Source: an uncultured Rhodopila sp.
Lineage (GTDB): Bacteria > Pseudomonadota > Alphaproteobacteria > Acetobacterales > Acetobacteraceae
Direction: 5' to 3'
Length of the DNA: 49,008 bases
Assembly: GCA_903851415.1 (NCBI GenBank)
Contig: CAINOE010000140.1
Location: 1 to 49,008 of the forward strand
Positions within the stretch are counted from its first letter, which is position 1; every line of letters starts with the position of its first letter. A program made the translations under genes and the position numbers. The notes under the pieces were generated by a model. It made no database searches. It was not told the DNA's origin and was given only the letters and a program-made list of their open reading frames with translations. Of the stretch, positions 42,525 through 49,008 are shown piece after piece.

Positions 42525-42980
42525 ATGCGTAAGTTCATCCTCGCAGCCGCCGCCCTCGCTGCCCTGACCGCGCCGGCTTTCGCGCAGCTCAAGCTCAACG
42601 TAAACGCCAACGATCCGGTCACTGGCCTGGCGCCGGCCGATTGGGAACAGCTCGTCGGCCACATCCTGAACGCCCAGGCCATCGTCGGAGACCCCGGCGT
42701 GCTCGTGGTCTCCTCGCTGCCGGTGCCCGTCACGGTCACCTGTGACAGGTGGGAGCTGGTCGGGCCGAACGTCTACAAGTCGGTGCAGGGGAATCCGGCG
42801 GAACTGAAGCCGTTCTCCGTCACGTATATCAAAACCAAGGATTTCGACGGCTACTGCAAGCAAGGCGTGGTCGGGCACTACGGCATCGGCAAGACGATCG
42901 TCGGCAAGCTGACCAGCAGCAACGGCTCGTTCACTGAGGCGACGACAATCCTGTTCAGCGGCGACGACAGGAACAAGTGA
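42525..42980 (+). CDS. Secreted/periplasmic hypothetical protein
   Basis: A 151-residue protein with a clear Sec signal peptide (MRKFILAAAALAALTAPAFA, cleavage near residue 20). The mature part has few Cys (VTVTCDRWELVG, DFDGYCKQGVV, a possible disulfide). I do not recognise the family. ATG 42525 is 11 bases after the purine-rich CTGGAAGGCA. No operon partner except possibly the 51-residue membrane protein that follows after 55 bp. Confidence 0.75.
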   Translation: MRKFILAAAALAALTAPAFAQLKLNVNANDPVTGLAPADWEQLVGHILNAQAIVGDPGVLVVSSLPVPVTVTCDRWELVGPNVYKSVQGNPAELKPFSVTYIKTKDFDGYCKQGVVGHYGIGKTIVGKLTSSNGSFTEATTILFSGDDRNK

Positions 42981-43035
42981 ACTTATTAACCGTCCTCGCC
43001 TTGACCGGCGGGGACACCCCCGAAAGGGACAGGCT

Positions 43036-43191
43036 ATGGTACGAACAGTCAAGGTCGGCTGCGCTGTCGCGGCGGCCCTCGTGTCGTTCTGCATCTTCAT
43101 GCTGGCCAGCATGGCCGGACCGCATCAGCTTGATTTCTTGCTTATCACGGCAGTCTGCGATGGCGTTTTGATCGTTCTGGCCGCAATCTAA
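43036..43191 (+). CDS. 51-residue putative membrane protein
   Basis: The frame from ATG 43036 (MVRTVKVGCAVAAALVSFCI) to TAA 43189 encodes 51 residues with two hydrophobic stretches (VGCAVAAALVSFCIFMLASM and LLITAVCDGVLIVLAAI). AAGGGACAGG sits before the ATG. No family is recognised. Short length makes it uncertain, but ribosome site and two membrane segments are supportive. Confidence 0.5.
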   Translation: MVRTVKVGCAVAAALVSFCIFMLASMAGPHQLDFLLITAVCDGVLIVLAAI

Positions 43192-43634
43192 CGGGGGTGT
43201 CGTCCGGAACCACGCTCACGAGCGGTTCTGCCTGCCGGCACTCGGGGTGGCGATCACGGCGCAAAACGTGGTGCTTGACGCCTTGAACCAAGCTCCCCGA
43301 GCGGAAACGGAACCTATGATCGTCTGCTCACCGGACAAACGGCCGCGCCCCGGTTCGACCAGGCGATGCAGAACGAACTGAAGGCGGGGTGAACGAATCC
43401 GCCGATATCCGGTCCTTATCACACCGATATCCTCCTCTGGTTTGAGCTCCAGGCCGATCGGCAGTGGCGTGTGCGCCGCGGAGGTGACCGCGCACCGGGA
43501 GCGTGCGCATTCGCCGGCATGGGATAACACGCACCTGCACCGCGCCAGGAGCTGATCCCTCGATTGTTGCTTGCATGACGGTGCCGCGAGGCAAATATAT
43601 CCTGGGCCGGAATCTCCGGCATCGGAGTCAGGTC
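43192..43634. other. Stretch without a supported gene, containing a DUF29 3'-end remnant
   Basis: No convincing gene on either strand. The only recognisable content is 43354-43392, a decayed copy of the DUF29 gene end (see separate entry). Confidence 0.5.
43354..43392 (+). pseudogene. Remnant of a DUF29 gene 3' end
   Basis: These 39 bases match 42303-42341 (the end of the DUF29 gene at 41910) in 36 positions, including the stop codon, and read FDQAMQNELKAG. The sequence upstream has no DUF29 resemblance. It suggests a former second DUF29 gene or a partial duplication. Confidence 0.7.
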
Positions 43635-43775
43635 ATGGGCAAAGGCGACAAGCAGCACGGCAATCGCGAAGCCAAGAAACCGAAGGCCGACAAGAAAGTC
43701 GCGCCACCCGCCTCGACATTCCTCAAACCGCAGCCTGATCCGCGCAAGGCGGGTGCCAAGCCGTCCGCGAAATAG
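43635..43775 (+). CDS. Small basic protein (46 residues)
   Basis: From ATG 43635 the frame gives a 46-residue Lys/Pro-rich, probably disordered peptide beginning MGKGDKQHGNREAKKPKADK. I recall similar short MGKGDK-type proteins being predicted in other alphaproteobacteria, but cannot confirm it. A GGAGTCAGG stretch precedes the ATG. The frame is open upstream to 43503, but that part has no such character. Confidence 0.6.
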   Translation: MGKGDKQHGNREAKKPKADKKVAPPASTFLKPQPDPRKAGAKPSAK

Positions 43776-43888
43776 GATCGTTCGGCCGCGCCGTTGCCGC
43801 GACACCGGACCCCGCGTAAAATGCCTCATGCGGCGGGGAACCCACCGCCGGACGACAAGCAGCGGCTTGCGCCGCGCGGGGGGAACGC

Positions 43889-45310
43889 ATGTCCACGGTA
43901 GCCGCCACGGATTTACGCGACGACGACCGGCAAACCGCGGCCGCCATCCTGGCCCGCCTCGACCGGCTGCCCGCCACGAAGCATGTGTGGCTGATGGTCA
44001 CGCTGCTTTCCCTTGGCGGCATGTTCGAGTTCTACGACCTGTTCCTCACCGGCTACATCGTCCCCGGGCTGGTCAAGGCGGGCCTGCTGACCGGGGTCTC
44101 GCTGGGCATGTTTTCCGGTCCGGCACTGTTCGTGGCCTCCACCTTCTTCGGCCTGTTCATCGGCACGGCCGTGTTCGGCTTCGTCGCCGACAAATACGGG
44201 CGGCGGGTCATCTTCACGTTCTCCATGCTGGCGTACTGCGCCGCCACCCTGGTGATGGCGTTCCAGACCACCGGGTTCGGGATCTGCCTGTGGCGGCTGA
44301 TTGCCGGCATCGGCATCGGGGTCGAGTTGGTCACCATCGACACCTACATCGCCGAACTGGCGCCCAGGCACATGCGCGGGCGCGCCTTCGCCTTCAACCA
44401 GTGCGTTCAGTTCGCCGTCGTGCCCGTCGTGGCTCTGCTGGCCTATATCCTGGTGCCGCGGGCGCCTTTGGGTTGGGACGGCTGGCGCTGGGTTGTCGCC
44501 ATCGGGGCGCTTGGCGCGCTGGCGGTGTGGTTCCTGCGGCGCGGCATCCCTGAAAGCCCTCGCTGGCTGATCACCCATGGCCGGCTGATCGAGGCCGAGG
44601 GGATTACCGCGCGGATCGAAGCCAGGGTGCGCTGGGATTTGCGTGGCGAGAGCCTGCCGACGCCCGGCACGCATGATGTGGACGACCTGACGGCGCGCGG
44701 CTCGTTCCGCGAGATCTGGCAGCCGCCCTATCGCTCACGCACCATCATGCTGATGGTCTTCCAGTTTTTCCAGACATTCGGCTTCTATGGCTTCGCCGCC
44801 TGGGTCCCGACCATCATCGCCCAGCAGGTCGGCATCAATCTGAAGGATAGTCTGCAATACGCCTTCATCATCGCCGTCGCGAACCCGTTCGGGCCGCTGC
44901 TGGCCATGAGCTTCGCCGACAGGGTCGAGCGCAAATGGCAGGTGGTCGGCGCCGCTGTCTGCATCGGCACGTTCGGGATGCTGTTCTCCCAGCAATCGAC
45001 GATGCCGCTGCTGATCCTGTTCGGCGTGCTGATCACGCTGTCGAATAATGTGCTGTCCTACTCATTCCACAGCTACCAATCGGAACTGTTCCCGACCCGC
45101 GTGCGTGCCCGCGCTGTCGGCTTCACCTATGCTTTCAGCCGCATCAGCACGGTCTTCGCCAGCTTCATCATCGGCTTCTTCTTTGCGCATTTCAACGGAA
45201 CGGTCGGAGTGTTCGGGCTGATCGCCTTCGCCATGCTGATGGTGGTGCTTTCGATCGGGATCTTCGGCCCGCGGACACGCAACCTGGCGTTGGAGAAGAT
45301 CTCGCACTGA
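43889..45310 (+). CDS. MFS transporter (metabolite:proton symporter type)
   Basis: A 473-residue, twelve-helix major facilitator. The first helix region LGGMFEFYDLFLTGYIVPGL and the loop motif GFVADKYGRRVIFTFSM are family-typical. A second RGRAFAFNQCVQF region and FHSYQSELFPTRVRARAVGF near the C terminus place it with sugar-porter/organic-acid symporters. The substrate cannot be told. ATG 43889 follows GGGGGGAA. Transcribed alone, with 147 bp before the next gene. Confidence 0.88.
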   Translation: MSTVAATDLRDDDRQTAAAILARLDRLPATKHVWLMVTLLSLGGMFEFYDLFLTGYIVPGLVKAGLLTGVSLGMFSGPALFVASTFFGLFIGTAVFGFVADKYGRRVIFTFSMLAYCAATLVMAFQTTGFGICLWRLIAGIGIGVELVTIDTYIAELAPRHMRGRAFAFNQCVQFAVVPVVALLAYILVPRAPLGWDGWRWVVAIGALGALAVWFLRRGIPESPRWLITHGRLIEAEGITARIEARVRWDLRGESLPTPGTHDVDDLTARGSFREIWQPPYRSRTIMLMVFQFFQTFGFYGFAAWVPTIIAQQVGINLKDSLQYAFIIAVANPFGPLLAMSFADRVERKWQVVGAAVCIGTFGMLFSQQSTMPLLILFGVLITLSNNVLSYSFHSYQSELFPTRVRARAVGFTYAFSRISTVFASFIIGFFFAHFNGTVGVFGLIAFAMLMVVLSIGIFGPRTRNLALEKISH

Positions 45311-45457
45311 GGGTTTTCCCCGCTGGGACGTCGCGGTTGGCACGCGATCGCGGTCGGAATTTCCCGTGCTTTCGCAGTAGCCATCCGTAACCACCGGTCA
45401 TGCGTGCACCCGGTTGAAATTGTGCTACTGCATCCGCCCTAGCTGCGGAGTTGCGTG

Positions 45458-48400
45458 ATGGATCAAGATGCCCGCGCCGGGGGTTCGGACGGCCGGCTGG
45501 CTGGTTTCGCCAGGGGCCGGGTCGTGGTGCTGGCGGGTGCTTGTGTTGCGGCCATCACGGTGGCCGGGGCCGCGTCGATGATGCTGCAGACCCGCGCGTC
45601 GGAGATCGAGACCTGGCGCGCCAACATCGCCGCACTGTCCACGACGCTGGCGGAGCATAACGAGCAGGCGGTCAAGGCGGCCGATCTGGTGCTGCAAAGT
45701 ATTGTCGTTCAGGTGGAAAAGGCCGGCATAGAAGGCGACCCGGACCTGCGCCGGGAGATGGCGACGCGGGCGGTGTTCGACGCCCTGCGCGACAAGATTG
45801 CCGGTGTGCCGCAAATCGACGTCGCAACCATCGTCGCCTTCAATGGCGAGGTCATCAATTTCAGCCGGACCTGGCCGGCGCCGGCGATCAACGTGGCCGA
45901 CCGCGACTATTACAAGGCATTGCATACGCAACCATTTGACGGAGTCTTCCTGAGCGTCCCGGTTCAGAACCGCGGCACCGGAGAATGGACCTTCTTTCTC
46001 GCGCGGCAGGTTCGCACCACCAAAGGGCAGCCGATCGGCGCGGTCGTGGTAGGTATCACCAGCACGTTCTTTCAGGACTTCTTCAAGGCGATCAGCCCGT
46101 CGGAACACGCCACCATCTCCTTGTTTCGCACTGACGGGATTCTGCTCGCGCGGGATCCGCTTGGATCGGAACGGCTGGGGTCCTCTTTTGCCGGCCGCAA
46201 CGTGTTTCGTGATGTGCTCGGCACGGGACTGTCTTCCGGCGCGGTCATCGCGGAGGGGCGCCCGCTGCCGGACGGGCGGCACGGTCCGGAACGCATCGTC
46301 GCGCCGCGCCGGCTGCAAGGCTTCCCGCTGATCAGCAACATCACCGTCAACGAAGATGCATTTCTCGCCAACTGGCGCAGGAGCTCGCGGTTTTTCGCCG
46401 CGCTGACCTTCTGCCTCGTCGGCATTCTGTTGCTGCTGACGTCTTTCCTGGCGCGGCTGTTGCGGCGGCAGAACCGGACGCTGTCGGACCTGACCCGGGC
46501 GCAGCGCATCGCCCGGGACGAGGCGGCGGAAAACTCCCGGCTGCTGGACAGTCTGCGCGCCAGCGAGGCCCGGCTGACCGAGAAGTCCCGCGTGTTGGAG
46601 ATCACGCTCGGCAACATGGACCAGGGCCTCCTGATGGTCACCCCCGACCGCCTGGTGCCGGTATGCAACAGGCGCGCCGTTGAACTGCTCGATCTGCCGC
46701 CGGACGTCATGGCAGGCGGCTACAGGTTCGACGACATCCTGGCGCACCAGTTGCGCAGCAACGAGTTCGCCAAGACCAGCGAGGCCTTTGTGGAGACGGT
46801 CCGCAAGGGCGGCATCGAGGACCGGCCGGATGTCTATGAGCGCGAACGGCCGGATGGCAGCGTGATCGAAGTGCGCAGCATCCCGCTCGTCGGCGGCGGC
46901 GTGGTGCGCACCTATACCGATGTCACCGAGCGGCATCGCAGCGGCAGGCTGCTGCTCGCCGCGAAGGAGCAGGCGGAGGCGGCAAACCAGGCCAAATCCG
47001 AATTCCTCGCCAACATGAGCCACGAAATCCGCACGCCGATGAACGGGATCATCGGCATGAACGGCCTGCTGCTGGAAACCGGCCTCACCGAGCAGCAGCG
47101 CAAATACGCCGGCATGGCCTACGAGAGCGCCGAGGCGCTGCTGGCCGTGATCAACGACATCCTCGATATCTCCAAGCTCGGCGCAGGAAAGATGGAGCTG
47201 GAGGCGCTGGACTTCGACCTGGCCGCGGTTGTCGGGCAGGCGGCCGGGCTGATGAGCGGACCCGCGGCGGACAAGGGGATTGCGCTGAATTCGTTCGTCG
47301 ATCCGGCTGTTCCGGCGGTGCTGAACGGCGATGCGATGCGGCTGCGGCAGGTGCTGCTCAACCTCGTCAGCAACGGGGTCAAGTTCACCCGCACGGGCGG
47401 CGTCACGATCCGGGTGGCGCCGGCCGAACCGGGCACCGCGCCGGCCGAACCGGGCGAGGTGAATGTCCGTTTCCAGGTCACCGACACCGGAACCGGGATC
47501 CCCGGGGACCTGATCGATCGGCTGTTTACGAAATTCACCCAGGCCGACAGTTCCGTGACCCGCCGCTACGGCGGCAGCGGTCTGGGTCTGGCGATCTGCC
47601 GTCAGCTTGTCGAGTTGATGGGAGGCCGCATCGGCGTTTCCAGCAAACCCGGGGAGGGGTCCTGCTTCTGGTTCGAAATTCCATTCGGCCGCGCCGTGGG
47701 ATCGGCCGAGATCCGGGCGGCACTCGGGCTGCCGGCGCGGCTGAGCGGGCGCAAGGCGCTGATCGTCGATGACACGCCGATCAACGTGGAAATCCTGGTG
47801 CGCCATCTGGATGCGCTCGGGATGGAGGCCAGGTCGGCTCCGGATGGCTTTGAGGCGCTGCGCGCGATCGAAGGGGCCTCGTCAGACGGCGCGCCCTATG
47901 CGGTGGTTTTTCTGGACCAGATCATGCCGGCGATCGACGGGCCAACACTGGCCGGGCGTATCCGCGCGCTGCCCGGGGTGGCGCCGGCAATCGTTCTCGT
48001 GACGTCCGCCGCGATGGCGTCGCTGAAGGCATGGGGCCACGGGCTGTTTGACGCCGTGCTCGAAAAGCCGATCCGGCGGCGGGAGTTGGTGGCGTGCCTT
48101 GGCGGGCTGCTGCCCGGTTCGAACGGTTCGGCGGCGGAGGATGCGCCGGAGCCTGCCCGGGCCCCGAGAGTTCGTCCCGCGGCCGCCCGCCCGCTCAGCC
48201 TGCTGGTGGCGGAGGACAACGTGATCAACCAGCGGCTGGTGCAGGCGATGCTGACCCATGCCGGACACTCCGTGCGGATCGCCGACAACGGGGCCGAGGC
48301 CGTTGCGGCGGTGCGGAATTGGACGTTCGATGCGGTGCTGATGGATGTGCAGATGCCGCTGCTGGACGGGATCGGGGCGACGCGCCAAATCCGCGACCTG

Positions 48401-48607
48401 CCGCCGCCGAAGGGTTCCGTGCCGATCATAGCGCTGACCGCCGACGCGATGACCGGGGCGCGGGAATATTATGTCGAAGCCGGGATGGATGATTATTTGT
48501 CCAAGCCGATTTCGTCAGCCGCGCTGATGGAGATGCTGGACAGGCTGGTGCGGCGTCAGGTGCCGCGTGAGGCGCGTATCGACGCCCGGCGGGAGTCGGC
48601 GATCTGA
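45458..48607 (+). CDS. Hybrid sensor histidine kinase with two receiver domains
   Basis: A 1049-residue membrane sensor. Transmembrane segments at about 25-45 ([18 protein letters not shown]) and 313-335 ([20 protein letters not shown]) enclose a dCache-like periplasmic domain ([20 protein letters not shown]). A coiled coil and PAS domain ([20 protein letters not shown]) follow. The HisKA phospho-acceptor is His522 ([15 protein letters not shown]), then an ATPase domain ([28 protein letters not shown]). Two receivers follow, with Asp820 (VVFLDQIMP) and Asp963 (AVLMDVQMP). ATG 45458 is chosen over the overlapping GTG. No partner regulator lies nearby; the signal sensed is unknown. Confidence 0.93.
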   Translation: MDQDARAGGSDGRLAGFARGRVVVLAGACVAAITVAGAASMMLQTRASEIETWRANIAALSTTLAEHNEQAVKAADLVLQSIVVQVEKAGIEGDPDLRREMATRAVFDALRDKIAGVPQIDVATIVAFNGEVINFSRTWPAPAINVADRDYYKALHTQPFDGVFLSVPVQNRGTGEWTFFLARQVRTTKGQPIGAVVVGITSTFFQDFFKAISPSEHATISLFRTDGILLARDPLGSERLGSSFAGRNVFRDVLGTGLSSGAVIAEGRPLPDGRHGPERIVAPRRLQGFPLISNITVNEDAFLANWRRSSRFFAALTFCLVGILLLLTSFLARLLRRQNRTLSDLTRAQRIARDEAAENSRLLDSLRASEARLTEKSRVLEITLGNMDQGLLMVTPDRLVPVCNRRAVELLDLPPDVMAGGYRFDDILAHQLRSNEFAKTSEAFVETVRKGGIEDRPDVYERERPDGSVIEVRSIPLVGGGVVRTYTDVTERHRSGRLLLAAKEQAEAANQAKSEFLANMSHEIRTPMNGIIGMNGLLLETGLTEQQRKYAGMAYESAEALLAVINDILDISKLGAGKMELEALDFDLAAVVGQAAGLMSGPAADKGIALNSFVDPAVPAVLNGDAMRLRQVLLNLVSNGVKFTRTGGVTIRVAPAEPGTAPAEPGEVNVRFQVTDTGTGIPGDLIDRLFTKFTQADSSVTRRYGGSGLGLAICRQLVELMGGRIGVSSKPGEGSCFWFEIPFGRAVGSAEIRAALGLPARLSGRKALIVDDTPINVEILVRHLDALGMEARSAPDGFEALRAIEGASSDGAPYAVVFLDQIMPAIDGPTLAGRIRALPGVAPAIVLVTSAAMASLKAWGHGLFDAVLEKPIRRRELVACLGGLLPGSNGSAAEDAPEPARAPRVRPAAARPLSLLVAEDNVINQRLVQAMLTHAGHSVRIADNGAEAVAAVRNWTFDAVLMDVQMPLLDGIGATRQIRDLPPPKGSVPIIALTADAMTGAREYYVEAGMDDYLSKPISSAALMEMLDRLVRRQVPREARIDARRESAI

Positions 48608-48685
48608 GCAGTTTACCAAAGCCGATGATTCGCCTCGCGCGATACCACCTGCAATACTATGGCAGCTTGCCGGAGTGTTCACGCG

Positions 48686-48870
48686 GTGGTCAAGTCCAGC
48701 AGGACGCTCGCCGCGATGCGGACCAATCCTCGCGACTGGCGGATCGCCAGCCTTGAGCAGTCGCTTTTGCGGCTGGGGTGAATGTTCGCAAATCAGGCGG
48801 CAGCCACGTGATCTTCGAACATCCCGCTGTGGTCGGAGGGCTGTCGGTTCCCGGCGCGCCGGCCCATCAA
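48686..48870 (+). pseudogene. Degenerate HicA-type toxin gene, frameshifted and cut by the IS end
   Basis: From GTG 48686 the translation VVKSSRTLAAMRTNPRDWRI is a HicA-family toxin start. It hits a stop after RLG, and one base further the second frame continues as VNVRKSGGSHVIFEHPAVVG, containing the HicA GSH catalytic His motif. A second one-base shift follows after LSVP, and the gene then stops at the insertion-sequence boundary (48868). It is therefore inactive. No HicB partner is seen upstream; the histidine kinase ends at 48607. Confidence 0.65.
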
Positions 48871-49008
48871 GACCTCATGTCCGTAGCCCGCCTGAGTTGG
48901 TGACCCGCCTCATCTTGTGTCGATGATCGAGGGTCGCACCGGATCGGCCGGTGTGGAGCCTCAGGCACAGGAGACGGGTCATGGAGCAGCCTACACGATT
49001 CATCGGCA
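48868..49008 (+). mobile_element. 5' end of a probable IS110-type insertion sequence (right window edge)
   Basis: 48868-49005 is the exact inverse of 1-138. It begins inside the broken hicA and runs to the window edge. About 113 bases of untranslated leader precede the transposase ATG at 48981. The leader contains a hairpin, CACCGG (48937-48942) pairing with CCGGTG (48948-48953) over an ATCGG loop. In IS110-family elements the 5' leader encodes the bridge RNA that picks donor and target; that is a possible role here, unproven. Confidence 0.65.
48981..49008 (+). CDS. Probable IS110-family transposase, N-terminal fragment cut by window edge
   Basis: MEQPTRFIG, in frame to the edge, with GGAGACGGGTC just before the ATG. 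This is consistent with the beginning of an IS110 DEDD transposase (an FIGID motif would come next), but the fragment is too short to be sure. Confidence 0.45.

Noticed and set aside
43216..43530. Minus-strand frame of about 100 codons
   Set aside because: No motif, no ribosome site, and it runs across the DUF29 remnant in antisense.
45425..47806. Long minus-strand frame antisense to the histidine kinase
   Set aside because: No domain pattern; the kinase frame has transmembrane, HisKA, ATPase and receiver motifs.

Overview
The window is high-GC DNA from a purple phototrophic alphaproteobacterium. The family is probably Acetobacteraceae, with Rhodopila-like or related genera the best guess. 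Evidence for this is a large piece of the photosynthesis gene cluster (bchF-N-B-H-L-M, lhaA, puhA-B-C, acsF, puhE, hemA, then divergently aerR-ppsR-bchG-bchP-tspO), two tandem high-potential iron-sulfur protein genes beside it, and dispersed short palindromes typical of this class. The genus assignment is inference.

Layout. 1-138 is the 5' end of a probable IS110-type element pointing out of the window. 309-2238 holds two tandem D-2-hydroxyacid dehydrogenases, followed by a cysteine hydrolase and a poorly understood stretch (3008-4571). 4531-12783 is a fatty-acid oxidation region: acyl-CoA ligase, MerR regulator, thiolase, FadN-type hydroxyacyl-CoA dehydrogenase/enoyl-CoA hydratase and an acyl-CoA dehydrogenase. 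Two near-identical 16-bp operators precede the ligase and the MerR gene, and a nested inverted repeat lies before the acyl-CoA dehydrogenase. 12952-14331 holds a small hypothetical and two HiPIP genes. 14472-30051 (minus strand) is one tightly overlapping photosynthesis superoperon. 30418-35524 (plus strand) holds the regulators AerR and PpsR with the late bacteriochlorophyll genes and tspO. 35576-36310 is a PhD/VapC-type toxin-antitoxin pair with a clear palindromic operator. 36610-41689 holds a flavoprotein and leuC, leuD and leuB, with leuC and leuD separated by a small GIY-YIG nuclease gene bounded by 36-bp inverted repeats. 41787-45310 holds tRNA-Arg, DUF29, small proteins and an MFS transporter. 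45458-48607 is a large hybrid histidine kinase. The window ends with a degenerate hicA cut by a second copy of the same IS end.

How the genes work together. hemA feeds tetrapyrrole synthesis. bchH (Mg insertion), bchM (methylation), acsF (oxygen-dependent ring E closure), bchLNB (dark-operative protochlorophyllide reductase), bchF, bchG and bchP lead towards bacteriochlorophyll a. puhA encodes the reaction-centre H subunit, and puhB, puhC, puhE and lhaA its assembly factors. aerR and ppsR are the expected redox/light control. HiPIP is a plausible periplasmic electron donor to the reaction centre. bchI, bchD, bchXYZ, bchC, pufLM and the carotenoid genes are not in this window.

Most notable. 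(1) A 36-bp palindromic repeat, itself containing a GGCGGGC-GAAG-GCCCGCC hairpin, forms perfect inverted repeats around the GIY-YIG gene between leuC and leuD. The same perfect inverted pair, with only an 18-bp loop, sits in frame inside the 5' end of bchM and adds dozens of residues to the enzyme. (2) A 138-bp sequence occurs identically and inverted at both window ends. (3) A short leader ORF is coupled to the ppsR start. (4) A 34-bp dyad carries outward-facing TTGACA boxes between bchF and aerR.
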